This document shows, in pieces, positions 37,009 through 46,795 of a DNA stretch of 64,000 bases. The DNA is from Teichococcus coralli (GTDB lineage Bacteria > Pseudomonadota > Alphaproteobacteria > Acetobacterales > Acetobacteraceae), in assembly GCF_009829925.1 (NCBI RefSeq), contig NZ_SNVJ01000002.1, positions 186,001 to 250,000 of the forward strand. The letters are read 5' to 3'. The stretch's first letter is position 1. Every line of letters begins with the position of its first letter. The notes under the pieces were generated by a model that saw only the letters and a list, made by a program, of their open reading frames with translations, made no database searches and had not been told where the DNA came from. A program made the position numbers and the translations under genes.

Positions 37009-39687
37009 TCAGGCGATGCCGGGCGCGGCAAGGCACTCGCGCAGCGAGGCGAGCAGCGCTTCACGGTCCGATTTTCCGACGTAAGTGGTGAATCCCGCCT
37101 CTCTGGCGAGCCGCATCCGCTCGCCATCCACACGGCCGCTCAGCGCCACCAGCGGCAGCTCCTGCCATGGCCCGCTTTCGCGCACCGCGCGCGCGAGGCC
37201 GAGGCCGTCGAGGTCCGGCATCTCGATGTCGGAAACGATGATGTCGAACACTGTGCCCTGCTCGCGCAGTTGCAGCGCCTGGGCGCCGCTGTCCACGGCG
37301 GTGACCTCGTAGCCGGCCGCCGTCAGGCCGGGCACCAGGAGGTGGCGGAAGAAGGCGCTGTCCTCCACCAGCAGCAGCCGCCGGGGGGCCACCGCCGCAC
37401 CGGTCTGGCGGAACCAGTCGTCGCCGGCCTGATGCAGCCACCAGGCGCAGTCGATGATGTCCGTCACCTTGCCGCAGATGACCGCGCTGCCGAGGAAGCC
37501 CGGCTGCTCGGAAGCACCCTCGATGTTCATGTGCTCCTCGACCACGTCGAGGATGGCGTCCACCATCAGCCCCATCGCGCGGTCGCGGTCGTTGAACACC
37601 AGCACGGCCTGGCGCCGGCCCGGCTCCGGCGGTACCCAGCCGCCGGACATCGAGACCAGCGGCATCAGCTTGCCGCGGTACTGCACCAGCGTCTTGCCGC
37701 CGGAATGCTCGATGCTCTCCACCGGCAGGTCTTCCAGCCGCGCGACCAGGCCAAGCGGCACGGCCTTGGGTGTGTCGTCGCCGGCGCGGAACAGCAGCAG
37801 CGCGGTGCGCTCGGAGGAGCGCGTGCCGCGCAGCCCGGCGGCGGCCTGCGCGAGCTCCTCGGCAGGCCCGTCGGCGCCGACGCCGGTGGCGCGGGCGATC
37901 CCGTTCGGGTCGAGGATCATGATGACGCTGCCGTCGCCCAGGATGGTGTTGCCGCTGAACATCGTCACATGGCGCAGGATCGGCGCCACCGGCTTCACCA
38001 CGATCTCCTCGGTGTCGAACACCTTGTCCACGATGATGCCGAAGACGTTGGCGCCCACCTGGGTGACGACGACGAAGCCCTCGTCCTTCTCCGGCTCGGC
38101 CGCGCTGCCTTCGAGCTGCAACAGCCGGGAAAGGGAGACCAGCGGCAGCAGCCGCTCGCGCAGGCGCATCACCGGCGTGTCATGGATGCGCTCGATCTGC
38201 GCGCCCTCGGCGTTGCCGCTCGCGCGCACCAGCTCCACCACGCCGATCTGCGGGATGGCGAAGCGCTCGCCGCCCGCCTCGACGATCAGCGCCGAGACGA
38301 TCGCCAGCGTCAGCGGGATCTTGATGAAGAAGGTGGTTCCCTTCCCCTCCACCGAGCGCAGCTCGATGGTGCCGCCGATCTTCTCCACATTGGTCTTCAC
38401 CACGTCCATGCCGACTCCGCGGCCGGAAACGGAGGTGATGGCGGCAGCGGTGGAGAAGCCGGCGCGGAAGATGAAGTGCTGGATCTCGCGTTCGCTCATC
38501 CCGGCCAGCTCGGCCTCGGTGGTAAGCCCCTGCGACAGCACCTTCGCCTTGATCTTCTCCACCGAGAGGCCGCGCCCGTCGTCGCCGATCTCGATGATGA
38601 TGTGGCCGCCCTCGTGATAGGCGTTCAGCATGACGCGGCCGATCTCGGGCTTGCCGGCGGCGCGACGCTGCTCGGGCGTCTCCAGCCCGTGGTCGCCGCT
38701 GTTGCGCACCATGTGCGTCAGCGGGTCCTTGATCAGTTCAAGCACCTGCCGGTCCAGCTCGGTCTCGGCGCCCTTCATCACCAGCTCGATCTTCTTGCCG
38801 AGCTCATTGGCGAGGTCTCGCACGATCCGCGGCAGCTTCTGCCAGGCGTTGCCGATCGGCTGCATGCGGGTCTTCATCACTCCCTCCTGCAACTCGGAGG
38901 TGATGTGCGAGAGGCGCTGCAACGGCACCGTCAGCGCCGAATCGCTGCGGGCGCGGACGAGCTGGAGGAGCTGGTTGCGGGTCAGCACCAGTTCGCTGAC
39001 CAGCGTCATCAGGTCTTCCAGCACGTCCACGGAGACGCGGATCGTCTGCGGCGGCGCGGCCGCGGCACCGCCCTGCCCGGCGGCGGGCGCGGCGGGCGCC
39101 GGGGCGGCCGCCTCGGGTTCGGCCTCCGCCTTCGCGGCGGGCGCCGGCACGGGCGCGGGCACGGGCGCGGGCACGGGCACGGGCGCGACATGCGTCTCGA
39201 ACAGGGCTTCCGCGGCCGCAAGGTCCGGCTCAGCCGTCGCCGGCTCCGGCACCATCGGCGCCGGCTCGGCCAGCGCAGCACGCGGGGCGGTGGAAGGGGC
39301 CACCGGCACCTCGCCGCGCCAGGCGGCATCCAGCGCGGCGATCAGCGGGGCGTCATCGCCGACCGGTTCGCTTCCGGTGGACTCCAGCCCGGCGACGATG
39401 CTCTTCAGGCAATCGAGCGCCGACAGGATCAGCGTGATGCCTTCCGGCGTCACCTTCAGCGATCCCTCGCGATACTTGCCCAGCACGTTCTCGGCCGCGT
39501 GCGCCACCTTTTCCAGGCGGGACAGGCCCAGGAACCCGCAGGTGCCCTTGATCGTGTGGACGTTGCGGAAGATTTCCGAAAGCGTCTGGCGGTCGTCCGG
39601 CGCCTTTTCGAGCTTCAGCAGCGCACCATCCAGCGCTGCCAGCCCCTCATTGGTTTCGGTCAGAAAGTCGGCGAGAAGGTCGTCCAT
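37009..39687 (-). CDS. cheA: Hybrid chemotaxis histidine kinase CheA with C-terminal receiver
   Basis: An 892-residue kinase. The HPt domain (1-105) holds phospho-His44 in NVHTIKGTCGFLG. A Pro/Ala/Glu linker (about 125-220) replaces a clear P2 domain. Dimerisation (about 225-290), ATP-binding (MVRNSGDHGLE; DDGRGLS; GRGVGMDVVK) and a CheW-like domain follow. A second CheW-like stretch is near 600-730, and a receiver occupies about 770-885 (RRLLLVEDSAFFRHLL, SDIEMPDLDG). The fused receiver could act as a phosphate sink. It is the first gene of the che operon, whose promoter must lie in 39688-39780 behind chpT. Confidence 0.95.
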   Translation of the reverse strand: MDDLLADFLTETNEGLAALDGALLKLEKAPDDRQTLSEIFRNVHTIKGTCGFLGLSRLEKVAHAAENVLGKYREGSLKVTPEGITLILSALDCLKSIVAGLESTGSEPVGDDAPLIAALDAAWRGEVPVAPSTAPRAALAEPAPMVPEPATAEPDLAAAEALFETHVAPVPVPAPVPAPVPAPAAKAEAEPEAAAPAPAAPAAGQGGAAAAPPQTIRVSVDVLEDLMTLVSELVLTRNQLLQLVRARSDSALTVPLQRLSHITSELQEGVMKTRMQPIGNAWQKLPRIVRDLANELGKKIELVMKGAETELDRQVLELIKDPLTHMVRNSGDHGLETPEQRRAAGKPEIGRVMLNAYHEGGHIIIEIGDDGRGLSVEKIKAKVLSQGLTTEAELAGMSEREIQHFIFRAGFSTAAAITSVSGRGVGMDVVKTNVEKIGGTIELRSVEGKGTTFFIKIPLTLAIVSALIVEAGGERFAIPQIGVVELVRASGNAEGAQIERIHDTPVMRLRERLLPLVSLSRLLQLEGSAAEPEKDEGFVVVTQVGANVFGIIVDKVFDTEEIVVKPVAPILRHVTMFSGNTILGDGSVIMILDPNGIARATGVGADGPAEELAQAAAGLRGTRSSERTALLLFRAGDDTPKAVPLGLVARLEDLPVESIEHSGGKTLVQYRGKLMPLVSMSGGWVPPEPGRRQAVLVFNDRDRAMGLMVDAILDVVEEHMNIEGASEQPGFLGSAVICGKVTDIIDCAWWLHQAGDDWFRQTGAAVAPRRLLLVEDSAFFRHLLVPGLTAAGYEVTAVDSGAQALQLREQGTVFDIIVSDIEMPDLDGLGLARAVRESGPWQELPLVALSGRVDGERMRLAREAGFTTYVGKSDREALLASLRECLAAPGIA
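39141..39187. repeat. 12-base tandem repeat inside cheA linker
   Basis: Nearly four copies of a GGGCACGGGCGC-type unit encode the alternating Pro-Val-Pro-Ala stretch in the CheA linker. Copy number at such repeats often varies by slippage, and whole codons are gained or lost, so the frame is safe. Confidence 0.75.
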
Positions 39688-39780
39688 CGCGGTCCCCGGC
39701 GGGCTGGATTTGCCTCACCCTGTGCGGCCGACCGCGAACAATTTGTAAAAGCTTGTGCCGGATTCGTCCCTGCCGGTGCC

Positions 39781-40377
39781 TCAGCCCCGCACCGGCGGCG
39801 AAAGCCGCAGCCCCGCGGGCAGTCCGGGCGCCGCAGGCGCCACGCTCCAGCCCGCCTCGCCGGCCAGCCGCAGCAGCAGGGCCGCCATGGCCTCGCGCGG
39901 GCCCCCACCGGTCCCGCCTTCCAGCGCGGTGGCCAGGCCGGCGGGCCAGGCGACAATCCTTCCCTCCGCCGAGAGCACCAGCGCCTCTCCGCTCCGCTCC
40001 AGCCGGACCACCCCCCCGCGCGGCAGGGCTTCGCCCGTCAGCGTGATGGCGAGCAGCACCATCTGCGCCAGTGTCGGCGGAAAGACTTCCTCCGCTGCCA
40101 GCCCGACAAGCTCCAGGCGCGCCCGGCCGCCCGCCACGAGTCCCTCGCTCAGCGCCAGAACTTCGGACCCGGCGATCGGGCCGGTGCCACCACCGCAGGC
40201 GACGCGCCAGAACTTCAATCGGCGCCGGATCTCCGCCGCCGCATCCCTTGCCAGTTCCGCCGCCTCCGGGTCGTCGGCGAGCATGTCGAGCGCGCCCGCG
40301 ACCGTGCCCAGCGGGCCTACGAGGTCATGACAGAGCCGGGCACAAAGATCCTGCGCGAGGCTGGCGTCGGTTTCCAT
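39781..40377 (-). CDS. chpT: ChpT-type histidine phosphotransferase
   Basis: A 198-residue protein of the ChpT/histidine-phosphotransferase family, which passes phosphate from the CckA receiver to CtrA. The phospho-His is His17 in LCARLCHDLVGPLGTVAGALDML. The later part is a degenerate ATPase-like domain (FPPTLAQMVLLAITLTGEAL). ATG 40377 puts the His helix at its usual distance from the N-terminus. It lies 93 bases upstream of cheA on the same strand and may be co-transcribed with the che genes; ctrA is at the other end of that block. Confidence 0.85.
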   Translation of the reverse strand: METDASLAQDLCARLCHDLVGPLGTVAGALDMLADDPEAAELARDAAAEIRRRLKFWRVACGGGTGPIAGSEVLALSEGLVAGGRARLELVGLAAEEVFPPTLAQMVLLAITLTGEALPRGGVVRLERSGEALVLSAEGRIVAWPAGLATALEGGTGGGPREAMAALLLRLAGEAGWSVAPAAPGLPAGLRLSPPVRG

Positions 40378-40499
40378 GCGGCTCTCCCGTTGCTGCCCGG
40401 GCGGCATAGCGCGGGGCAGCTTGATATTATGCTAATTTTCACCTTTCCGTGAACACCTTTGCCTCTGGCGTAGCGCCGCGGGCGGCCTCAGTTTGCGCC
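40378..40499. promoter_or_regulatory. Divergent promoter region chpT / DUF3553
   Basis: This 122-base gap contains a short AT-rich island (40421-40442) in otherwise GC-rich sequence, including the dyad ATTATGCTAAT (40426-40436). It is the only place for promoters of chpT (minus) and the DUF3553 operon (plus). No consensus -35/-10 pair is convincing. Confidence 0.35.
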
Positions 40500-40676
40500 A
40501 TGCTCACACCGCTCGAACCCGGCATGCATGTCCGCCACCCCGACCGCCCGGACTGGGGCACCGGCCAGGTCCAGTCGGTGATCGGCAACCGTGTCACCGT
40601 CAACTTCGAACATGCCGGCAAGCTGCTGATCAACGCCGCGCAGGTGGCGCTCGACATCGTGGATGACCCGCGTTGA
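40500..40676 (+). CDS. DUF3553 small protein, 58 aa
   Basis: A 58-residue basic-acidic protein with a Tudor/SH3-like pattern: [34 protein letters not shown]. This DUF3553-type fold also occurs at the ends of some helicases, where it contacts nucleic acid or RNA polymerase. ATG 40500 gives the compact domain; an in-frame start further up adds an unrelated Ala-rich leader. It ends in a TTGA overlap with the TauE gene. The function is unknown. Confidence 0.75.
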   Translation: MLTPLEPGMHVRHPDRPDWGTGQVQSVIGNRVTVNFEHAGKLLINAAQVALDIVDDPR

Positions 40677-41437
40677 GCACCTTGCTGCAGGCCTGGCAGG
40701 GCAGCCTCGCCCTGCTGGGAGGCTGGGAGCTGCCGGTTGCCGTGCTCTCCACCATCCTGGCCGGACTGCTGCGCGGCTATGCGGGCTTCGGCACCGCCAT
40801 CCTGCTGGCGCCGGTCTATTCCACGCTGTGGGGCCCCCGCACGGGGGTGCCGGTGCTCCTGCTGATGGAGCTGTTCGTCTCGGCCTACCTGATCCCGCGC
40901 GCGATCGGCCAGGCCAACCGCCGCGTCATTCTCTCGATCGGCGGCGCCGCGGCGCTCGCCACCCCGGTCGGCGCCTACGTGCTGTTCTTCGCCGACGGTT
41001 CGGTGCTCCGTCGTGCCATCGGCGTCTGCGTGGTGGTCATGGGGCTGCTGATGATGTCGGGCTGGCGCTACCATGGCGGCCGGCCGCTGGGGCTGAACCT
41101 GCTGGTCGGCCTGCTCTCGGGCCTGCTGAAGGGCGCCACCGGCATGTCCGGCCCGCCGGTCATCCTCTATCTGCTGTCCGGCCCCGAGGCGGCGGCGCAG
41201 CACCGCGCCAACCTGATCCTTTATTTCGGCCTGATCGGCATCGTGGCCGTCATTCCTCCGGTCTGGGGCGGGCTGGTCGGCCCGCCGGTACTGATGATGA
41301 CGGGCCTGATGCTGCCGCTGCTGCTGCTCAGCGTGCCGGTGGGCGCGCGGATGTTCCATGTGGTGCCCGTGCGCTGGTACAAGCGGCTGGCGCTGATGGC
41401 GCTGATGGCCGCCGGAGGTTTTGCGCTGCTTGGCTGA
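40673..41437 (+). CDS. TauE/SafE-family anion permease
   Basis: A 254-residue membrane protein with about eight helices, of the TauE/SafE family that exports sulfite or organosulfur anions. [22 protein letters not shown] near residue 40 and the repeated [19 protein letters not shown] near 143 are the two inverted family motifs. It starts with TTG, overlapping the DUF3553 stop. moaA, a molybdenum-cofactor gene, follows 83 bases later. A sulfite export role would fit the sulfite-oxidase-like gene 14 kb away, but the pairing is speculative. Confidence 0.88.
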   Translation: MSTLLQAWQGSLALLGGWELPVAVLSTILAGLLRGYAGFGTAILLAPVYSTLWGPRTGVPVLLLMELFVSAYLIPRAIGQANRRVILSIGGAAALATPVGAYVLFFADGSVLRRAIGVCVVVMGLLMMSGWRYHGGRPLGLNLLVGLLSGLLKGATGMSGPPVILYLLSGPEAAAQHRANLILYFGLIGIVAVIPPVWGGLVGPPVLMMTGLMLPLLLLSVPVGARMFHVVPVRWYKRLALMALMAAGGFALLG

Positions 41438-41520
41438 GGCAAGGGGCTTGCGCCGGCAGGGTGGCGCGGCCCAAATGGTGCGGTGATCCTGTTTCACATC
41501 CTGCCGCGGGAGTTGACCGC

Positions 41521-42528
41521 ATGATCGATCCGTTCGGCCGACGGATCAGCTATCTTCGTGTCTCCGTCACCGACCGGTGCGATCTCCGCTGCGTCTACTG
41601 CATGGCGGAGGACATGACGTTCCTGCCGAAGGCGCAGATCCTGACGCTGGAAGAGCTGGACCGCCTCTGCGGCGCCTTCATCGGCCTTGGCGTGGAGCGC
41701 ATCCGCCTCACCGGCGGCGAGCCATTGGTGCGGCGCGACGTGATGCGCCTGGTGCGCAGCCTGGGCGAGCGCATCGGTGCCCAGGGGAAACAGGGGGGCG
41801 GCCTCAGGGAGCTGACCCTCACCACCAACGGCACCCAGCTCACCAAGCATGCCGAGGGGCTTTATGCCGCCGGCGTCAGGCGCATCAACGTCTCGCTCGA
41901 CTCGCTCGACCCCGGACGCTTCAAGGCGCTGACCCGTTGGGGCGACATCGAGAAGACGCTGGACGGCATCTTCGCCGCCAAGGCCGCCGGCCTGGCGGTC
42001 AAGATCAACGCCGTGGCCATGAAGGGCGTCAACGAGGACGAGTACGACCGGCTGATCGCTTGGTGCGGCGAGCACGGCTTCGACCTGACGCTGATCGAGA
42101 CCATGCCGCTCGGCGAGATCAGCGAGGACCGCACCGACCAGTACCTTCCCCTCTCCCTGGTGCGCCGCCGCCTGCGCGAGACCTGGACGCTGGAGGAAAC
42201 CGACTACGCCACCGGCGGCCCCGCCCGCTACATGGTGGTGAAGGAGACCGGCCGGCGCCTCGGCTTCATCACGCCGATGACGCACAATTTCTGCGAGAGC
42301 TGCAATCGCGTGCGCCTGACCTGTACCGGCACGCTCTACATGTGCCTGGGCCAGGAAGACGCCGCCGACCTGCGCGCCGTGCTGCGCGACCCCTCGGTGG
42401 ACGAGGAGGGGCTCCGCGCGGCCATCGAGGCCGCCATCGCCCGCAAGCCCAAGGGCCATGACTTCGTCATCGACCGCCGCCACAACCGGCCGGCGGTCGG
42501 GCGCCACATGAGCGTGACGGGCGGCTGA
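41521..42528 (+). CDS. moaA: GTP 3',8-cyclase (molybdenum cofactor step 1)
   Basis: A 335-residue radical-SAM enzyme that with MoaC makes cyclic pyranopterin from GTP. The first 4Fe-4S site is Cys20, Cys24, Cys27 ([12 protein letters not shown]). The second cluster uses [18 protein letters not shown] near residue 258. [11 protein letters not shown] is the SAM-binding stretch, and the protein ends in Gly-Gly, required for catalysis. ATG 41521 is the only good start. Its product is needed by the sulfite-oxidase-family enzyme in this window. Confidence 0.97.
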   Translation: MIDPFGRRISYLRVSVTDRCDLRCVYCMAEDMTFLPKAQILTLEELDRLCGAFIGLGVERIRLTGGEPLVRRDVMRLVRSLGERIGAQGKQGGGLRELTLTTNGTQLTKHAEGLYAAGVRRINVSLDSLDPGRFKALTRWGDIEKTLDGIFAAKAAGLAVKINAVAMKGVNEDEYDRLIAWCGEHGFDLTLIETMPLGEISEDRTDQYLPLSLVRRRLRETWTLEETDYATGGPARYMVVKETGRRLGFITPMTHNFCESCNRVRLTCTGTLYMCLGQEDAADLRAVLRDPSVDEEGLRAAIEAAIARKPKGHDFVIDRRHNRPAVGRHMSVTGG

Positions 42529-42532
42529 GGCG

Positions 42533-42940
42533 ATGGAAGGGTTGCGTGGCCTCGTCACCTCGCTGGCCATTCCGGGCATGCCGGAGTGGACCGGCCTGCT
42601 GCTCCTTCTGCTCGGCCTGCTCTGCGCCGCCGCCTTCCTGCTGATGCCCTTCAGCGTTTTCGGCGTGAAGGCCCGGCTGGAGGCGCTGGAAGTGCAGCTC
42701 GACGAGATCCAGGGTGAACTGCGCGCGCTGGCCTTGCGCCTGGAGGACCCTGCCATGGCGCGGCGGCCGATCGCCGCCACCGAGGCCTGGGCGGAACCGC
42801 CCGCGCTGGCCCAGCGGCCCTTGCCTGAGCGGGAGCCGCCCCGCGTCACGCCTCCGGTGCCGCCGCCCCCCGCCTGGCCGACCGGGACCAGCCGGCCGTC
42901 CCGCGCCGAGCCGAAGCTGGACTGGCCGCGGCAGCGCTGA
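42533..42940 (+). CDS. Single-pass membrane hypothetical protein, 135 aa
   Basis: A short N-terminus, one hydrophobic helix (about 19-43, TGLLLLLLGLLCAAAFLLMPF), a coiled-coil-like stretch (VKARLEALEVQLDEIQGELRALALRLED) and a Pro/Arg-rich tail. It starts four bases after moaA and is presumably co-transcribed. I recognise no family. Coiled coil plus anchor suggests a membrane-tethered scaffold. Confidence 0.7.
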   Translation: MEGLRGLVTSLAIPGMPEWTGLLLLLLGLLCAAAFLLMPFSVFGVKARLEALEVQLDEIQGELRALALRLEDPAMARRPIAATEAWAEPPALAQRPLPEREPPRVTPPVPPPPAWPTGTSRPSRAEPKLDWPRQR

Positions 42941-42985
42941 GCGCGACCGCATCGCAGCCCGGACGTTCCGGAGACGTGGAGGAAA

Positions 42986-43005
42986 ACGGGGGAAGCCTCC
43001 CCCGT
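42986..43005 (-). terminator. Intrinsic terminator for the terC-lipoprotein operon
   Basis: ACGGGGG and CCCCCGT form a 7-bp stem with a 6-base loop. Read on the minus strand, the stem is followed by TTTTCC, a short U-tract, so it should stop transcripts leaving the lipoprotein gene. It may also work weakly for the plus strand. Confidence 0.65.
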
Positions 43006-43010
43006 GCATG

Positions 43011-43042
43011 GGTGCCGCTCAGGGGGAGGGTGCCGCTCAGGG
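43011..43042. repeat. Direct repeat spanning the lipoprotein stop codon
   Basis: GGTGCCGCTCAGGG occurs at 43011-43024 and 43029-43042, an 18-base period. The second copy contains the stop codon and last codons of the minus-strand lipoprotein gene; the first copy lies just past it. It looks like a small slippage duplication. Confidence 0.6.
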
Positions 43043-43675
43043 TTGCGGCACGGAGCCTTCCGGCACGCCGCGCACGGCCTGCGCAACAGCCCGCGTGAAG
43101 CCGTCGGCATCCAGGCCCAGCAGGTCCTTCTGCCGGGTCGGAACCGCGACGAACACCTTGAGGAACCGCCCGGCGGCCACGCCGACGCAAACCTGCTGCC
43201 ACATCGCGGTGCGGCCATAGGTGCCCTGCAGCTCGGCGCATTGCAGCGGCCCGCCGCCCGCCATCGCCATGGCATGGCGGCCGCTTTCCGCCAGATACCG
43301 CCCCGGCGCGGGGGCCAGCGCCTCCTGCACGCCCTCGTCGAGCTTGGCGGTCACCACGGAGTCCGGCGTCGAGGCCGGCAGCGGCGGCAGGCCCTGGTCA
43401 TAGACCATTACCGAAGCGATGGCGGCGCGCGCCGCCACGCCGGGATGGGCGGGGGTGGCATAGTCCACCGCCCTGCCCTGCCCGGGCTGGCTCGCCTCCA
43501 TGTCGGTGGTCATGCCGCGGCTGAAGCCCACAACATAGTCCGGCAGCCGCGCCAGCGTCCCATCCAGGTTCGGCCGGGCGGCGGCGTCCGCATCACTCCC
43601 GGGCGGCTGGGCGGCGCAGGCGGCAAGCAGGCCGCCCAGCGCCAGCAGGGCCGGCCAGCGGGCGGCAGCCTTCAA
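43037..43675 (-). CDS. Putative lipoprotein, 212 aa
   Basis: A hydrophobic signal with a lipobox (LLALGGLLAACAAQ, Cys near residue 21) is followed by a soluble domain. Recognisable stretches are TLARLPDYVVGFSRGMTTDMEA and MWQQVCVGVAAGRFLKVFVAVPT, with Cys in LQCAELQ and QQVCVG perhaps forming a disulfide. The start is TTG, overlapping the TerC stop by four bases (TTGA), which supports it. I know no family; it probably acts at a membrane face beside TerC. Confidence 0.72.
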   Translation of the reverse strand: MKAAARWPALLALGGLLAACAAQPPGSDADAAARPNLDGTLARLPDYVVGFSRGMTTDMEASQPGQGRAVDYATPAHPGVAARAAIASVMVYDQGLPPLPASTPDSVVTAKLDEGVQEALAPAPGRYLAESGRHAMAMAGGGPLQCAELQGTYGRTAMWQQVCVGVAAGRFLKVFVAVPTRQKDLLGLDADGFTRAVAQAVRGVPEGSVPQP

Positions 43676-44301
43676 TGCGCCGCCCCCGGCAGGCCCAGGC
43701 CCAGACCAAGTGCCGCATTCGCCATCACCACGCCCTCCCACAGCAGCTCCAGACCGATATAGACAATCAGCGCCACGCCGACATAGGCAATGATCTTGAA
43801 GCGATCCAGTAGCTTGGCGAGCAGTCCGCCCAGCAGGCCCATCATCACGATCGAGATGGCGAGGCCGACGATCAGCAGCGGCAGGTTGGCGCGCGCCACC
43901 GCGGCGACCGCCAGCACGTTGTCCAGGCTCATCGAGACGTCGGCGAGGATGATCTGCCAGAGCGCCTGCGCAAGCGACTTCTCCTGGCCCCCCGCGTGAT
44001 CCTGATCTGCTTCCTCGCCGCCGTGCCGCAGTTCGCGATAGAAGGTCCAGGCGATGTAGAGCAGCGCAAGGCCGCCCACGAGGTCGATCCACCAGAGCGC
44101 CAGCAGGTAGGTGGCGAAGATCGAGAAGACGATGCGCAGCACCGCCGCTGCGGCAACGCCGAAGAGTACCGCCCGGCCGCGCTGATGCGGCGGCAGCCCC
44201 GCGGCCGCCAGGCCGATGACCACCGCATTGTCGCCCGAGAGGATGATGTTCAGCCACATGATCTCGGCCAGGGCCGGCAACATGCTGGTCAGCGTTTCCA
44301 T
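43672..44301 (-). CDS. TerC-family membrane protein (copy 1)
   Basis: A 209-residue protein with seven helices. The two family motifs are intact: LSGDNAVVIGLAAAGLP (about 22-38) and ADVSMSLDNVLAVAAVA (about 116-132), with paired Asp-Asn. A charged loop (ELRHGGEEADQDHAGGQEK) lies between. TerC-like proteins are linked to manganese export during protein secretion and to tellurite resistance. It overlaps the lipoprotein gene and lies 209 bases after the second TerC gene. Confidence 0.9.
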   Translation of the reverse strand: METLTSMLPALAEIMWLNIILSGDNAVVIGLAAAGLPPHQRGRAVLFGVAAAAVLRIVFSIFATYLLALWWIDLVGGLALLYIAWTFYRELRHGGEEADQDHAGGQEKSLAQALWQIILADVSMSLDNVLAVAAVARANLPLLIVGLAISIVMMGLLGGLLAKLLDRFKIIAYVGVALIVYIGLELLWEGVVMANAALGLGLGLPGAAH

Positions 44302-44510
44302 GTAACCCGTTTTCTCCAGACCGGCCGGGACCGCCAGACCGGTCCCGAAGCCGGCGGCACGCTAGTGGACGGCACGGGCCGGGTGAAGCGGCGGACAGGT
44401 GCGGCGTCGCCGCCCTCGCAAGATGGGATGACAGGAAATTCACGCGAATCGGGCCGCCCCCTTCCGGAAGGCGGCCCGGGGCCGCATTTCCCGCCCTGGA
44501 AAAGCGGTGC
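44302..44510. other. Gap between the two terC genes with a hairpin
   Basis: This 209-base non-coding gap contains GGGACCG/CGGTCCC (44327-44346), a perfect 7-bp stem with 6-base loop, 26 bases before the start of terC copy 1. I see no yybP-ykoY manganese riboswitch pattern. The hairpin could attenuate copy 1 or end the copy 2 transcript. Confidence 0.4.
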
Positions 44511-45161
44511 TCAGCCGCCGCTGGAGGTTCCGTTGATGTAGGGCAGCACTTCCCCGCTGCCGGTCCAGATCATGTCCACCGCCACGTAGAGGATCACCAG
44601 CAGGCCGATCCAGGCGATCCAGCGGTACCGCTCCAGCAACCGGGCGATGAAGGTGGCGGCCACGCCCATCAGCACCACCGAGATGCCCAGTCCGACCACC
44701 AGCACCCAAAGATGCTCCTTCGCCGCGCCGGCCACCGCCAGCACATTGTCGAGGCTCATCGAGACGTCCGCGACCAGGATCTGGATGATGGCGCCGCGCA
44801 GCGTCTTGCGCTCGCCGGTGCCGCGGGCACCCTCCAGGGCCTGCGCCTCGGCGTCCTGCACCGCTGACACGTCGCTGTGCCGCAGCTCGCGGTACATCTT
44901 GTAGCAGACCCAGAGCAGCAGGATGCCGCCCGCCAGCGTCAGGCCGACGATGGCCAGCAGCTGGGTGGTGATGGCGGCGAAGCCGATGCGCATCAGCGTG
45001 GCGGCGGCGATGCCCCAGAAGATCGCCTTGCGCCGCTGCTCGGGCGCCAGGCCAGCCGCGGCCATGCCGACCACGATCGCGTTGTCGCCCGCCAGCACCA
45101 GGTCGATCAGCAGGACCTGACCAAGTGCGATCAGTTCCGGCATGAGGGCAGCCAAATCCAT
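44511..45161 (-). CDS. TerC-family membrane protein (copy 2)
   Basis: A 216-residue paralogue of the downstream gene, with LAGDNAIVVGMAAAGLAP and ADVSMSLDNVLAVAGAA in the same places. The loop between helices is longer (SAVQDAEAQALEGARGTGERKT). ATG 45161 places the first helix at the usual distance; an upstream ATG at 45191 adds ten unrelated residues. Two similar copies in one operon suggest a heterodimer or different metal preferences; this is inference. Confidence 0.9.
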   Translation of the reverse strand: MDLAALMPELIALGQVLLIDLVLAGDNAIVVGMAAAGLAPEQRRKAIFWGIAAATLMRIGFAAITTQLLAIVGLTLAGGILLLWVCYKMYRELRHSDVSAVQDAEAQALEGARGTGERKTLRGAIIQILVADVSMSLDNVLAVAGAAKEHLWVLVVGLGISVVLMGVAATFIARLLERYRWIAWIGLLVILYVAVDMIWTGSGEVLPYINGTSSGG

Positions 45162-45350
45162 GAACCTGTTTCCCGTTCCCGTTCGGTACAAGGGCGCTTA
45201 AGGCCAGCGCCAACATTGCACAACAGTCATGTTGGTTGACGAGCCCGTTTGCCTTCTCCAGATGGTTGACGCGGCGGGGGAAGATGGTCATTCCCCGCCC
45301 TTTCCGGGCCGTCCGCGTGCCGGCCTCTCGCCTCACGCAGGAAAACGCAC

Positions 45351-46688
<1,338 letters not shown>

Positions 46689-46708
46689 GAGGCACACGCT
46701 TTCGTGAC

Positions 46709-46728
46709 GGGCGGCCATGGTGCCGCCC
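46709..46728 (+). terminator. Hairpin after purB
   Basis: GGGCGGC and GCCGCCC form a perfect 7-bp stem around CATGGT, 20 bases after the purB stop. No T-tract follows, so it is only a probable terminator. Confidence 0.4.
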
Positions 46729-46795
46729 GGGTGGCGCCACCGTTCTGCCTCACCACAGGGCTCTCTTCCTGAGCATGTTGAGGAGGAACCGCACC

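Noticed and set aside
39141-39187. Short tandem repeat considered as a CRISPR-like array
   Set aside because: Units are 12 bases with no spacers and lie in frame inside cheA.
35308-40452. Very long open frame on the plus strand opposite cheB-chpT
   Set aside because: It is an artefact of high GC codon bias. The minus strand encodes clear Che domains, and the plus-strand translation is His/Arg/Gln-rich with no domain.
45162-45350. Possible yybP-ykoY manganese riboswitch before the terC genes
   Set aside because: The conserved riboswitch core sequences are not seen in the leader on either strand.
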